Shown one piece after another: positions 44,822 through 54,553 of a stretch of 64,000 nt of DNA. The notes under the pieces are model-generated. The model worked only from the letters and a program-made list of their open reading frames with translations, ran no database searches and was not told where the DNA came from. Each line of letters opens with the position of its first letter. The stretch's first letter is position 1. The DNA is from Rhodobacteraceae bacterium Alg238-R152 (lineage in GTDB: Bacteria; Pseudomonadota; Alphaproteobacteria; Rhodobacterales; Rhodobacteraceae). The DNA is taken from the NCBI GenBank assembly GCA_900537125.1, contig UNRJ01000001.1:496001-560000 (forward strand), written 5' to 3'. Made by a program: the position numbers and the translations under genes.

Positions 44822-45946
44822 ATGAAAAATGTATTTGTCTATGGCACGTTGCGTTGCGTGCCGTTGCTTGAGGCCGTGCTTGGTACAACAGCAAGTGAAC
44901 TGGATTTGAAACCTGCGAACTTGATAAGCCACACGGTGTTTTCCGTAAGTGGTCAGGATTTTCCAATCCTCAAACCGAGCGAAGGCCAGGCTTTTGGCTT
45001 GCTGATAAGGGGCTTGAGCGACGAAGGCGTTGCGCGGCTCCGGTTTTACGAGGGGAGCTTTGACTATGATCTGGTTGATGTTTCTGTAAACGTCGACGGT
45101 CAAGTGGTCGCGGCTCAGGTGTTTAAAAGCGACAATGAAGGGTGGGTTCCCAACGGGCCTTGGTCGCTTGAACGCTGGGCAGAAACCTTTGGCGAGGTGA
45201 CAGTGCTGCGTGCGCAGGAAGAAATGACCTATTTTGGTGTGCGAGACCGCGCAGAAGTGGATCGGATGCTGCCAACGATCAAGGCGCGCGCCACCGCCAA
45301 AATGCAGGCGCGCCGGCGCAATGATGCGGTGAGCCCCAGTGGGATGACCCGCGCGGACGTAAGTGACGTCACGCTCAGCCGACCATATGCCAACTACTTT
45401 ACGATGGATGAATATGATCTCACGTTCCGCCGCTATGACGGGGCGCAAAGCGACATGGTGCGGCGTGCTGTCTTTGTCGCCACCGATGCGGTGATTGTGT
45501 TGCCTTATGATCCGGTACGGGATCGGGTTTTGTTGATCGAACAGTTTCGCCCGGGGCCCTATGCCCGTGGCGATGAGTTGCCGTGGCAACTGGAGCCAAT
45601 TGCCGGTCGTTTGGATGCCGATGAGTTGCCGGAAATCTGCGCTCGTAGAGAGGCGCAAGAGGAGGCTGGACTGGAATTGGCGGCCCTACATGAAGTGGCA
45701 AACTGTTATGCGTCGCCGGGGTGTAGTACGGAATTTTATAATATTTACGTGGGCTTGTCGGATCTTCCTGACGAAGTTGTCGGCGTGTCAGGCTTAGCGC
45801 AGGAAGCCGAAGACATTCGATCCTATCTCTACAGTTTTGATGAGTTAATGCAGATGGTGGACAATATGCAAGTGGTGAATGCACCGTTGGTTCTGGCTTC
45901 GCTGTGGTTGGCACGTCATCGCGACAGGTTGCGCGGGACCGCTTGA
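44822..45946 (+). CDS. trgB: TrgB: gamma-glutamylcyclotransferase-like plus NUDIX hydrolase fusion
   Basis: 374 residues, two domains. Residues 1-130 are an AIG2/GGCT-like fold (FVYGTLRCVPLL opening). Residues about 195-365 are a NUDIX hydrolase with the full box GRLDADELPEICARREAQEEAGL, quoted in pieces as GRLDADELPE and REAQEEAGL, like ADP-ribose pyrophosphatases. TrgB contributes to tellurite resistance in Rhodobacter sphaeroides; the reaction is unknown. Follows trgA by 3 bp and precedes cysK by 57 bp with an AAAGGA site. Confidence 0.9.
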   Translation: MKNVFVYGTLRCVPLLEAVLGTTASELDLKPANLISHTVFSVSGQDFPILKPSEGQAFGLLIRGLSDEGVARLRFYEGSFDYDLVDVSVNVDGQVVAAQVFKSDNEGWVPNGPWSLERWAETFGEVTVLRAQEEMTYFGVRDRAEVDRMLPTIKARATAKMQARRRNDAVSPSGMTRADVSDVTLSRPYANYFTMDEYDLTFRRYDGAQSDMVRRAVFVATDAVIVLPYDPVRDRVLLIEQFRPGPYARGDELPWQLEPIAGRLDADELPEICARREAQEEAGLELAALHEVANCYASPGCSTEFYNIYVGLSDLPDEVVGVSGLAQEAEDIRSYLYSFDELMQMVDNMQVVNAPLVLASLWLARHRDRLRGTA

Positions 45947-46003
45947 GTTTGCCCCGCGCCTTGCCTACACAGGATTTCAGACATCTATAAAGGACCGTGC
46001 AAC

Positions 46004-47041
46004 ATGCATATCGCCCGTGATCTGGCCCAAGCGATTGGCAACACCCCTCTGATCCGCCTGAACAAAGTCAGCGATGAGACCGGGTGTGAGATTTTTGGCA
46101 AGGCGGAGTTTATGAACCCCGGCCAATCCGTCAAAGACCGCGCTGCGCTTTACATCATCAAAGATGCCATAGCGCGGGGTGAGTTGAAGCCTGGCGGCAC
46201 CATTGTTGAAGGCACGGCCGGCAACACCGGGATTGGCCTTGCTCTGGTTGGGGCCTCCATGGGCTTCAAGACCGTGATTGTGATCCCTGAGACGCAATCT
46301 CAGGAAAAGAAAGACATGCTGCGTCTTGCCGGGGCGGAGTTGGTGCAGGTGCCTGCGGCGCCGTATAAAAACCCAAACAACTACGTGCGCTACTCTGGCC
46401 GTCTGGCGGCAGAACTGGCCAAGACGGAACCAAACGGCGCAATCTGGGCTAACCAATTTGACAATGTGGCCAACCGACTGAGCCACGTGGAAACCACGGG
46501 CCCGGAGATCTGGGAACAGACCGGTGGCAAGGTTGACGCCTTCACCTGTGCGGTGGGCTCTGGTGGTACCTTGGCTGGCGTTGCAGAAGCGTTGCAGCCC
46601 AAAGGTGTAAAAATCGGCCTCGCGGACCCAATGGGGGCGGCGCTATATAACTTCTACACCAATGGCGAGTTGAAATCCGAAGGTGGGTCTATCACCGAAG
46701 GCATCGGGCAGGGGCGTATCACGGCCAACCTGGAAGGCTTCACGCCGGACATGAGCTATCAGATTTCGGATGAAGAGGCGCTGCCCTATGTGTTTGACCT
46801 TCTGGAAAACGAAGGCCTGTGCCTTGGCGGGTCGTCTGGCGTGAATGTGGCCGGTGCGGTGCGTATGGCCAAAGAGATCGGGCCTGGGCACACCATTGTC
46901 ACGATCCTTTGTGACTATGGCACGCGCTATCAGTCCAAGCTATTCAACCCGGAATTCCTGAAGGAAAAAGGCCTGCCTACCCCGGCCTGGCTGGGCAACA
47001 AGGGCCCAAGCAGCATTCCGGGTGTTTTTGAAGACGTGTGA
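46004..47041 (+). CDS. cysK: Cysteine synthase A
   Basis: 345 residues. PLP-dependent formation of cysteine from O-acetylserine and sulfide. IGNTPLIRLNKVSDETG and NPGQSVKDRAAL carry the PLP Lys (about residue 46), with EGTAGNTGIGLAL binding the phosphate region and GSGGTLAGVAEAL later. In R. sphaeroides the cysK next to trgAB also supports tellurite resistance, presumably through thiol supply. The C-terminus is somewhat longer than E. coli CysK (323). Confidence 0.95.
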   Translation: MHIARDLAQAIGNTPLIRLNKVSDETGCEIFGKAEFMNPGQSVKDRAALYIIKDAIARGELKPGGTIVEGTAGNTGIGLALVGASMGFKTVIVIPETQSQEKKDMLRLAGAELVQVPAAPYKNPNNYVRYSGRLAAELAKTEPNGAIWANQFDNVANRLSHVETTGPEIWEQTGGKVDAFTCAVGSGGTLAGVAEALQPKGVKIGLADPMGAALYNFYTNGELKSEGGSITEGIGQGRITANLEGFTPDMSYQISDEEALPYVFDLLENEGLCLGGSSGVNVAGAVRMAKEIGPGHTIVTILCDYGTRYQSKLFNPEFLKEKGLPTPAWLGNKGPSSIPGVFEDV

Positions 47042-47054
47042 GGCAATTAAATAA

Positions 47055-49484
47055 ATGCGCCCAGCGATAAAGCTTTTGAGTGTTGCGGTCACAGTATTGG
47101 CCGTTTGGGTCACAGCGGTTTGGGCGCAAGGCACTTTGCCACCTGACTATGGCGAATGGCGGCGGGTTGCGGACCGTGCCGCCGAAGCCATCGACAATGA
47201 TCGCGCCTCTGAGGCGGCGATGGACACGTTGCGCGATCAGCTCAGTTTGTGGAGTGAGGGGTTTTCTTCCGAAAGCTCAAGGTCGCGTATTTCCGTCACA
47301 ACCTTAAACGCGCAACTGGACCGTCTTGGACCCGTGCCAGAGGGCGGCGAGGCGGGGGATATTGCTGAAGAACGCCGTGAACTCGAATTGGCTCTTTCGG
47401 AGGCCAGTGCACCGGCAAGGCGCGCCGAGCTGGCACAAACCGAAGCAAATGAACTTATCCGCTCCATCGATGTCTTACTGCGCGAACGGCAAACACAGAT
47501 TCTACTAGAGGCGGGCCCGGTTCCGCTCAAGCCAGAATTATGGGCGCCGGCACTGCGAGAACTCAGCGAGTCCTTCCGGCTGATTGTATTGGAATTTCAG
47601 ACCGGGTGGGTGCATGAGAAACAACGCAATGAGCTGCGCAATTCATTGCCACGTATGCTGTTTTTCCTCGCCATTGCCTTTGTTCTCCTGACCCGTGGCA
47701 TGCGCTGGACGGAACGTGTACTTCAAGGGTTGATCCAAAACCGTCAACATCTCTCAGCGACTCGTTGGATTTCGGTTTTTGCGCTGTCATACGGGCAGGT
47801 TGTATTGCCAATGTTGGGGGTTTTTGCTTTCTCCAAGGCAGTTTACGCCACGGACTTGCCGGGACTACGTGGCGATGTGGTGCTGTCTATCCTGCCGTTA
47901 ATGACCTTTGAATTGCTGACTGCGCGTTGGCTGGGGGAGCGGGTGTTCTCACGCAACAACCGGCCGCTATTGCTGGTCAATTTGACCGAGAATGAAAAGC
48001 GCAAAGGGCGACGGGCGAGCACGGTACTTGGGGCGATGCTTGCGTTGAGTTCTCTGTTTGTGGAACTGGCGCGCTATGAGAGCTGGACCCGCGGCACCGA
48101 AGCCGTTGTGTTCTTTGTGATCACGGTTGTCGCGGCCTACTTCCTTGGCCTCCTTGGCAGATTGGTGGCGCGTCATGCCGGGTCCATGCGCACTGAGGAT
48201 GAAGGACCGCTGACCGCGGTTGGGCAGCTCATCTCACTGTTAGGTCGGTATACGTTTGTGATTTCAGTGGTTGGCAGTGTTTTGGCCACCATTGGGTTGA
48301 CACGTGGGGCGAGCTATCTGGTGTTTTCCAGCGCGCGAAGCGTTCTGCTGGTAGCGTTTTTGCTGGTGGCACAACGTGTTATCCAGAAAATATTCTCCGC
48401 CTTAAATGGCCGCGATGATGATGACAGCCCGCTTGCGGCGGTTTTGGCAGGTATTGGACTTGTGATCCTCTCATTGCCTCTGTTCTTGATGTGCTGGGGG
48501 GCGCAGGCGTCTGATTTGCACCAAATCTGGCGGGGCATTGCCGATGGATTGCAGTTTGGGGATTTGGTGTTGTCGCCTGAAACCATTCTGCTTTTTGTTG
48601 TGGTTTATGCCGTTGGCCACGCTGTCACCCGTTTGTCCCAGAGTTTTCTGCGCGACAACGTTTTGCCAAAAACCAAACTTGATGCGGGCGGACAGACTGC
48701 GGTTGTATCCGGCGCAGGCTATATTGGCATTTTCTTGGCTGCGTTGATTGCCTTGACGGTGGCCGGCATCAACCTTGGCAACATTGCATTGTTTGCAGGA
48801 GCCTTGTCAGTGGGCATCGGTTTTGGCCTGCAAAACATCGTGTCCAACTTTGTCAGCGGCATCATCCTGTTGATTGAGCGCCCGGTGAGCGAAGGTGACT
48901 GGATCGATGTGAATGGTCAGATGGGCTACGTGCGCGATATTTCGGTGCGTTCCACACGGATTGAGACGTTTGACCGCACGGACGTGGTGATCCCCAACAG
49001 CGATCTGATTTCTGGCACGGTGACCAATTACACCCGAGGCAACACCGTGGGGCGGGTGATTGTGCCGGTGGGGGTAGCTTATGGCACTGATACGCGATGG
49101 GTTGAGGGTATTTTGCGTGAACTTGCGGAGGCCCATCCAATGGTTCTCGCCAATCCGGCGCCTTCGGTTGTGTTTCAGGGGTTTGGCGCGGACTCGCTGG
49201 ATTTTGAGATTCGGGCCATTCTGCGGGATGTGAACTGGATGCTGACAGTCAAAAGTGATCTGAACCATGAAATCGCTCGGCGGTTTGTGGAAGAAGGTAT
49301 CGAGATACCCTTTGCACAGCGTGACTTGTGGCTGCGCAATCCGGAGGCCTTGCGTGGCGACACCCCGGTGACCAATACTGCAACGGCACCTGTGGCCCGA
49401 AGCGTCACACCTACAAACAGAACACCAATTCCGCCGGACATCGATGATATGGACGGATCGGACGCAGATGGGGACGGACGATGA
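47055..49484 (+). CDS. MscS-family mechanosensitive channel with DUF3772 domain
   Basis: 809 residues, inner membrane. Signal peptide (LLSVAVTVLAVWVTAVWAQ), a periplasmic helical DUF3772-type region (about 30-200), about ten membrane helices, and the MscS pore and beta domain (about 545-750): the pore helix has the Gly/Ala pattern NIALFAGALSVGIGFGLQNI, followed by VSNFVSGIILLIERPVSEGDWI (cited as GIILLIERPV). Opens under membrane tension at osmotic downshock. The C-terminal tail is acidic (DIDDMDGSDADGDGR). Last codons overlap alaX by ATGA. Confidence 0.92.
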   Translation: MRPAIKLLSVAVTVLAVWVTAVWAQGTLPPDYGEWRRVADRAAEAIDNDRASEAAMDTLRDQLSLWSEGFSSESSRSRISVTTLNAQLDRLGPVPEGGEAGDIAEERRELELALSEASAPARRAELAQTEANELIRSIDVLLRERQTQILLEAGPVPLKPELWAPALRELSESFRLIVLEFQTGWVHEKQRNELRNSLPRMLFFLAIAFVLLTRGMRWTERVLQGLIQNRQHLSATRWISVFALSYGQVVLPMLGVFAFSKAVYATDLPGLRGDVVLSILPLMTFELLTARWLGERVFSRNNRPLLLVNLTENEKRKGRRASTVLGAMLALSSLFVELARYESWTRGTEAVVFFVITVVAAYFLGLLGRLVARHAGSMRTEDEGPLTAVGQLISLLGRYTFVISVVGSVLATIGLTRGASYLVFSSARSVLLVAFLLVAQRVIQKIFSALNGRDDDDSPLAAVLAGIGLVILSLPLFLMCWGAQASDLHQIWRGIADGLQFGDLVLSPETILLFVVVYAVGHAVTRLSQSFLRDNVLPKTKLDAGGQTAVVSGAGYIGIFLAALIALTVAGINLGNIALFAGALSVGIGFGLQNIVSNFVSGIILLIERPVSEGDWIDVNGQMGYVRDISVRSTRIETFDRTDVVIPNSDLISGTVTNYTRGNTVGRVIVPVGVAYGTDTRWVEGILRELAEAHPMVLANPAPSVVFQGFGADSLDFEIRAILRDVNWMLTVKSDLNHEIARRFVEEGIEIPFAQRDLWLRNPEALRGDTPVTNTATAPVARSVTPTNRTPIPPDIDDMDGSDADGDGR

Positions 49485-50200
49485 GCAAATTGTTGTTTTT
49501 GGAAGACGCCTATCAGAAAGAAGCGATTGGCGTGGTGATAGGACATACACCTGAGGGCGGTATTTTGCTGGATGCCCCACTGTTCTATGCAACCAGCGGC
49601 GGGCAGCCAGGTGACAGCGGCCATCTTGAGTGGGACGGTCATTCAATCGAGATCGCGACCACAGTAAAGACTCTGGAAGGGGGGATCGCGTTGGTCCCTT
49701 CAGCGCCGGAAGAACTGCCGCCCATTGGCACCGATGTGACACAGGTGTTGGACTGGGGGCGACGGCATCGGCACATGCGGGTGCACACGGCGTTGCATTT
49801 GTTGTCTGTGGTGGTTCCATTGCCGGTGACCGGTGGGTCGATTGGTGCGGAAAAGGGCCGGGTAGATTTTGATATGCCGGAGGCGCCAGAAGAAAAGCAG
49901 GTGCTAAGTGACGCGCTAAATGCGTTGATTAATCGTGACTTGGCTGTCACAGAAAATTGGATTTCGGACGAAGAATTGGCGGCCAATCCCGGACTGGTGA
50001 AGACCATGTCCGTGTCCCCACCCAAAGGGACCGGAAAAGTGCGGTTGGTGCGGATTGGCACTGAGCACGAACAGGTTGATTTGCAACCCTGCGGCGGCAC
50101 TCATGTGGCCAGCACTGGCGAGATTGGCCGGGTGCGCATTGGCAAGATCGAGAAAAAAGGTAAACGGAACCGGCGGGTGTATCTACATCTGGACGCCTAG
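49481..50200 (+). CDS. Alanyl-tRNA editing protein (AlaX)
   Basis: 239 residues. Free-standing version of the AlaRS editing and C-terminal second-additional domains; deacylates mischarged Ser-tRNA(Ala). The four zinc ligands are in HTALHLL (HxxxH, residues about 104-108) and CGGTH (CxxxH, about 207-211). The opening FLEDAYQKEAIGVVIG and FYATSGGQPGDSG are family-typical. Start overlaps the channel gene's stop (ATGA); otherwise no functional link is apparent. Confidence 0.93.
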   Translation: MSKLLFLEDAYQKEAIGVVIGHTPEGGILLDAPLFYATSGGQPGDSGHLEWDGHSIEIATTVKTLEGGIALVPSAPEELPPIGTDVTQVLDWGRRHRHMRVHTALHLLSVVVPLPVTGGSIGAEKGRVDFDMPEAPEEKQVLSDALNALINRDLAVTENWISDEELAANPGLVKTMSVSPPKGTGKVRLVRIGTEHEQVDLQPCGGTHVASTGEIGRVRIGKIEKKGKRNRRVYLHLDA

Positions 50201-50280
50201 ATGTTCGGCTCGTCTTGGTTGCGAAACAAGTAAGCCGCAGAGCATACGCCTGCGGTTTTTGAGATCTTGATGAGTGGACG

Positions 50281-50323
50281 CAAAAAAGGCGGGGTGCCAT
50301 GTCCAGTAGACCCCGCCTCTTTT
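50281..50323. terminator. Bidirectional terminator between alaX and PAS-protein gene
   Basis: AGGCGGGG (50287-50294) and CCCCGCCT (50311-50318) make an 8-bp GC-rich stem with a 16-nt loop. A CTTTT follows on the plus strand, and a run of six T residues follows on the minus strand, so it can end both converging transcripts. Confidence 0.85.
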
Positions 50324-50343
50324 GTAGTAAGACCAGAATCCTT

Positions 50344-51039
50344 CTAGTCGTCCGACACTACCACCCGCAGGTGCGGATGCCGGGTTGGGGCAAGGCGCGG
50401 CGCGGCCGCTGGGGCGGAGCGATCCTTTGCAGCCAGCAACCCAGCCGGCTTGGTGATTTCGACCTTTTGCGGCTGTGATGTGGCCACGGCATCAGAAGAA
50501 GTGGTGCTTGGCATGTCGATCCGGCGCAGGAAGCTGCCTTCCAAATCAAACCGCTGTGGTGCGCGACCCAGATCGCCATCCACGGTGATTGCGCCAAGAA
50601 TTCGGTTCACTTCACCGCTGTCAGAACGCAATGGCAAAAGCATCATTTCAGCGTTCAGCCCGCTGCGACGGAACCCACGTGTGGTGTTCATTTCCAGACG
50701 ACCAATAGCTGGTGCGGCAAACACTTTTTCCAGTGCCTGACCAAAGCTGTCACGTGATCCTTCATTGATCAGTGCGGACATTGGCATACCACGCATATCC
50801 ATACCCATCACATCGGTCAGCGTGTTACAGGAAACCCGCAGACGCGCCATACCCGGCGCTATGCGTTCCAGAATGAACGCGTGCTTGAGCACTTTTTGAA
50901 TCCGCCGCGGATCCACATCGCTGCGATAGGGCACAGGATGACCGTCACGAAGACCGTCCCAGTATGCTTTTACGTCCTGCATTACGGCGATGCTCTGCAC
51001 CTTTGCCGCACTGGATTTACCGTCACCAAAAATTCTCAT
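50344..51039 (-). CDS. PAS-domain (PAS_5-like) protein
   Basis: 231 residues. Core at residues about 15-145 (VKAYWDGLRDGHPVPYRSDVDP; FILERIAPGMARLRVSCNTLTDVMG, both cited in part) matches the PAS_5 family common in alphaproteobacteria, often linked to cell-envelope or cyclic-di-GMP signalling but without output domain here. The C-terminal 60 residues are disordered, Ala/Pro-rich. ATG 51039 follows a GGGGGAAG site by 3-4 nt; the longer frame is not supported. Divergent from yicC. Confidence 0.8.
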   Translation of the reverse strand: MRIFGDGKSSAAKVQSIAVMQDVKAYWDGLRDGHPVPYRSDVDPRRIQKVLKHAFILERIAPGMARLRVSCNTLTDVMGMDMRGMPMSALINEGSRDSFGQALEKVFAAPAIGRLEMNTTRGFRRSGLNAEMMLLPLRSDSGEVNRILGAITVDGDLGRAPQRFDLEGSFLRRIDMPSTTSSDAVATSQPQKVEITKPAGLLAAKDRSAPAAAPRLAPTRHPHLRVVVSDD

Positions 51040-51159
51040 GCTCTTCCCCCCAGGAAAAACTCTGCGTCTGATCATCGTACCCACACCCAAAACTGCAGAC
51101 CCATTTGTTTTTTGCGTTGGCCTGAAGTCGTAAACAACTTGTGAATCAGTTATCTCACA

Positions 51160-51181
51160 TTTTATCGGATTTGCGATAAAA
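51160..51181. promoter_or_regulatory. Perfect dyad, candidate operator
   Basis: TTTTATCG-GATTTG-CGATAAAA, 8-bp arms with a 6-bp centre, in the 239-bp divergent region between the PAS gene and yicC. It is AT-rich and symmetric like a regulator site; the regulator is unknown. Confidence 0.35.
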
Positions 51182-51278
51182 AATGATTTCAATGGTTAAC
51201 CTGTTGCGCCGTTAACATTGCTCTTCCTACGGGAATAGCTTTAGCTGTAGCGCAAGTGAAAATGCAGGAGGACGGCCC

Positions 51279-52169
51279 GTGCTGGAGTCGATGACCGGAT
51301 ACGCAAACCTAAAAGGTGAAGCGCTTGGACACAGCTGGACGTGGGATTTGCGCAGCGTAAATGCCAAAGGGCTGGATCTGCGGCTGCGGGTGCCAGATTG
51401 GATTGAGGGACTGGAACCTGCGGTGCGTGGAGCGTTGTCCAAAGGCATGGCGCGGGGATCGGTGAACCTGTCGCTGCGCGTGAGCCGCGATGATGACACC
51501 GGGGCCTTGGCGGTCAATGCCGCGCAGGTTGAGGCGGTATTGGCAGCCATTCAGGCGGTTGAAGAACGCGCCATGGACAAAGGCATCTCGCTTGCGCCCT
51601 CCAAAGCGAGTGATTTAATTGCGCAACGAGGCGTAATGGAACAGGCGGTAGAGGAAACGGACAGCAAAGCGCTTTTGGTGGCCCTCTCCGCGCAGATGCC
51701 AGCGTTGCTGGCGAGCTTCAAAGACATGCGGCTTCGAGAAGGGAAAGCCCTGGAGGCTGTGTTAAGTGATCAGCTCGAACAAGTGTCCGACCTCACGCAG
51801 CAAGCCGCAGAAGCGGCGGAAGCACGGCGTGCGGAGGTTGCAGACACCTTGCGCGCCAACCTTGCCAGGGTGTTGGAAAACGCAGATGGCGTGGACGAAG
51901 GCCGCGTGGCGCAGGAATTGGCGATGTTGGCCGTGAAAGCTGATGTGATGGAAGAGCTAGATCGATTACGAGCGCATGTCACGGCCGCGCGGGAGCTCAT
52001 TGCCAAAGGCAGCCCGGTGGGCCGTAAGCTTGATTTTCTGATGCAGGAGTTCAACCGCGAAGCCAATACGCTGTGTTCCAAAGCGCAGTCGGTGGATTTG
52101 ACGCGGATTGGGCTGGACCTCAAGGCCGTGATCGACCAGATGAGAGAGCAAGTTCAAAACGTGGAATAA
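51279..52169 (+). CDS. YicC/YloC family endoribonuclease
   Basis: 296 residues. N-terminal YicC domain ([37 protein letters not shown], cited as SMTGYA and [13 protein letters not shown]) and the C-terminal DUF1732 domain ([20 protein letters not shown], in part), the usual hallmarks. E. coli YicC is an RNase that promotes decay of the RyhB small RNA. Start is GTG 51279, 7 nt after AGGAGG. Operon with gmk (4-bp gap) and a gamma carbonic anhydrase gene. Confidence 0.93.
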   Translation: MLESMTGYANLKGEALGHSWTWDLRSVNAKGLDLRLRVPDWIEGLEPAVRGALSKGMARGSVNLSLRVSRDDDTGALAVNAAQVEAVLAAIQAVEERAMDKGISLAPSKASDLIAQRGVMEQAVEETDSKALLVALSAQMPALLASFKDMRLREGKALEAVLSDQLEQVSDLTQQAAEAAEARRAEVADTLRANLARVLENADGVDEGRVAQELAMLAVKADVMEELDRLRAHVTAARELIAKGSPVGRKLDFLMQEFNREANTLCSKAQSVDLTRIGLDLKAVIDQMREQVQNVE

Positions 52170-52173
52170 TCAC

Positions 52174-52815
52174 ATGACCCAGAGACGTGGCCTGCTTATC
52201 ATTCTGTCTTCTCCTTCTGGCGCGGGAAAATCCACTCTCGCGCGTCGGTTGATGGAGTGGGATTCCGGTTTGAGTTTTTCGATTTCTGCCACGACGCGGT
52301 CACCACGCCCCGGTGAAGAGCACGGACGAGAGTACTTTTTCCTCGCTGAGGACGACTTCAAAACCCAGGTGACCCAGGGCCAGATGCTGGAACACGCGCA
52401 CGTGTTTGGGAACTTTTACGGCTCCCCAGCCGGGCCAGTGCGCGAAACCATCGAGAACGGCAACGACGTGTTGTTTGATGTGGACTGGCAAGGTGAGGCG
52501 CAGATCCGCAATTCTGACTTAGGCAAGCACGCGCTGTCTATCTTCATTCTGCCACCATCGATCAAAGAGCTGCATCGCCGCCTGGTCAGCCGCGCGCAGG
52601 ACAGCAATGATGTGATTGATAAACGCATGCAGAAAAGTTGGGACGAGATCAGCCACTGGCACTCTTATGATTATGTGCTTGTAAATGACGACCTGGATGC
52701 CACCGAAGCGCAATTGAAGACCATTATTGCGGCCGAACGCATGCGGCGGGAACAGCAACCGGCCTTGCAAGGCCATGTGAACGGGTTGCAAAGTGAATTT
52801 CAGGAGATGTCTTGA
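52174..52815 (+). CDS. gmk: Guanylate kinase
   Basis: 213 residues. ATP:GMP phosphotransferase. P-loop [15 protein letters not shown] at residues about 9-23, GMP-binding [19 protein letters not shown] (cited in part) and [14 protein letters not shown]. The lid region is present. Standard bacterial length (205-215). The yicC-gmk order is common in alphaproteobacteria. TGA overlaps the next ATG (TGATG). Confidence 0.97.
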   Translation: MTQRRGLLIILSSPSGAGKSTLARRLMEWDSGLSFSISATTRSPRPGEEHGREYFFLAEDDFKTQVTQGQMLEHAHVFGNFYGSPAGPVRETIENGNDVLFDVDWQGEAQIRNSDLGKHALSIFILPPSIKELHRRLVSRAQDSNDVIDKRMQKSWDEISHWHSYDYVLVNDDLDATEAQLKTIIAAERMRREQQPALQGHVNGLQSEFQEMS

Positions 52816-53336
52816 TGCCGATGTATGAACTGGACGGTATTGCGCCAAAGCAGGACGACAGCAGCTGGATTGCACCCGATGCAAATGTGATTGGCAATGT
52901 GGTGCTGGAGGCGGAGACTTCGGTTTGGTTTGGCAGCACGCTGCGTGGGGACAATGAGACCATCACAGTTGGCAAAGGGTCCAACGTGCAGGAAAACACG
53001 GTGATGCACACCGATCCCGGCTTTCCCTTGACGATCGGTAAGAACTGCACGATTGGCCATAAAGCGATGCTGCATGGTTGCACCATTGGGGACAACAGTC
53101 TGATCGGCATGGGGGCCACGGTGCTCAACGGTGCCAAGATTGGCAATAACTGCCTGATTGGGGCGGGGGCGTTGATCACCGAAGGCAAAGAGATTCCGGA
53201 CGGCAGTCTGGTGATGGGCGCACCGGGTAAAATTGTACGGCAGTTGGATGAAGCGGCGATCGCTGGCTTGACGATGTCGGCCAAGCACTACCAAGACAAC
53301 GCCAAACGCTTCAAAGCGGGGCTGCGCGAGGTTTGA
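52815..53336 (+). CDS. Gamma carbonic anhydrase family protein
   Basis: 173 residues, left-handed beta-helix of hexapeptide repeats ([57 protein letters not shown], each in part). Metal-binding His are in [16 protein letters not shown]. YrdA/CaiE-like members may be carbonic anhydrases or acyltransferase-like; activity is not established for this protein. CAGGAG 8 nt before ATG 52815; the TTG just before and ATG 52821 are alternatives. Confidence 0.9.
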   Translation: MPMYELDGIAPKQDDSSWIAPDANVIGNVVLEAETSVWFGSTLRGDNETITVGKGSNVQENTVMHTDPGFPLTIGKNCTIGHKAMLHGCTIGDNSLIGMGATVLNGAKIGNNCLIGAGALITEGKEIPDGSLVMGAPGKIVRQLDEAAIAGLTMSAKHYQDNAKRFKAGLREV

Positions 53337-53364
53337 CGACCGATTTTGCCCCGTCACCGGTGAT

Positions 53365-53382
53365 CTGTCATAAAACCGTTAC
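53365..53382 (+). promoter_or_regulatory. Pho box before phoR
   Basis: CTGTCAT-AAAA-CCGTTAC: two 7-mers 11 bp apart, close to the PhoB consensus CTGTCAT-N4-CTGTCAT. It lies 77 bp before the phoR start, so phoR is likely induced by phosphate starvation. Confidence 0.75.
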
Positions 53383-53458
53383 AGTAAAACGGTTTGAGCC
53401 GTGGGGTTAATGTGCTCCTTGCTGGGCAGCGCGGGACGGAACGGACGGGAGCGGGGCG

Positions 53459-54538
53459 ATGCCGCATGATTTTTACAAGAGCTACCTAGAGGCTGTGCCG
53501 CTCCCTGCGGTGCTGGTCGACGCGAAAGCGCGCATTCTGGCTGGTAACGCCGCGGCCGTGCAACTCAATCCCCATGCGGATAATGACCGGCCGCTGATTG
53601 TGGTGTTCCGCCAGCCCAGCCTAAATAGTGCCATAGATGCGTGTTTAAAAGACGGGCAAAGTCATCGGGCAATTTATACACACAGCGATGGACCGCAGGA
53701 ACATCGGTTTGAGGTCACGGTATCTTCAATAAACTTGGTTGGCGAAAGTGAAGGTGATCTCGACGAGCATGTGTCTCGCACCAGCGGGGCACTGATCTGT
53801 TTTCAAGATGTCACCGAGGGTCATAAACTGGATCAGATGCGACGGGAGTTTGTCGCCAATGTGAGCCATGAGCTGCGCACGCCTCTGACGGCGATCCTTG
53901 GATTTGTGGAAACGCTACAAGGCCCGGCGCGAAACGATTCGACAGCGACCGCGCGTTTCTTGGGCATTATGTCAGCGGAAGCCAGTCGTATGAACCGGTT
54001 GGTTGGCGATCTTCTGTCCCTGAGCCGCGTGGAGGAAGTTTCTCGGTTGCGGCCCACAGATCCGGTTGAATTGAACCAAATCATTGGGGCGGTCCTTCGT
54101 AATCTTTCCTCAATGGCAGACGCAAATGGCAGCACAATCTCTTTCACTCCCACAAGTGAGACAGCCATCGTTGGGGGCGATGCAGACCAGCTTTTGCAGG
54201 TGGTGACAAACCTCGTTGAAAACGCGTTGAAGTATGGCGGCGAAAACACCCATGTGGACATTTCCCTGCGCTCAGCGACAGGGCGGACAGCGTTAAAAGG
54301 CGACAATGGGTTTGAAATCACGGTGAGAGATGATGGTCCAGGCATCGATCGTGTTCATATCGCCCGCCTGACCGAGCGGTTTTACCGGATTGATTCTCAT
54401 CGGTCGCGTGAAAAGGGCGGAACTGGGCTTGGACTGGCCATTGTAAAACACATCGTAAACCGCCACCGCGGCCGGCTCAAGATTGAGAGCGAGTTGGGAA
54501 AAGGCAGTGTTTTCAGAGTGGTACTCCCAGTAACATGA
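53459..54538 (+). CDS. phoR: Phosphate-regulon sensor histidine kinase PhoR (no membrane segment)
   Basis: 359 residues. PAS-like N-terminus (about 8-118: LPAVLVDAKARILAGNAAAVQLN), HisKA with the phospho-acceptor His in FVANVSHELRTPLTA (about residue 138), and HATPase_c with NLVENALKYGG, DDGPGID and GTGLGLAI. Sensor kinase partner of PhoB. Typical PhoR has one or two N-terminal membrane helices; none is seen here, so it may be recruited through PhoU/PstB. First gene of phoR-pstSCAB-phoU-phoB. Confidence 0.92.
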   Translation: MPHDFYKSYLEAVPLPAVLVDAKARILAGNAAAVQLNPHADNDRPLIVVFRQPSLNSAIDACLKDGQSHRAIYTHSDGPQEHRFEVTVSSINLVGESEGDLDEHVSRTSGALICFQDVTEGHKLDQMRREFVANVSHELRTPLTAILGFVETLQGPARNDSTATARFLGIMSAEASRMNRLVGDLLSLSRVEEVSRLRPTDPVELNQIIGAVLRNLSSMADANGSTISFTPTSETAIVGGDADQLLQVVTNLVENALKYGGENTHVDISLRSATGRTALKGDNGFEITVRDDGPGIDRVHIARLTERFYRIDSHRSREKGGTGLGLAIVKHIVNRHRGRLKIESELGKGSVFRVVLPVT

Positions 54539-54553
54539 CCCTTATTTGTGGAG

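Noticed and set aside
51190-51220. Two GTTAAC elements as a CtrA site
   Set aside because: Spacing between the TTAA halves is 12 bp, not the 7 bp of the CtrA consensus.
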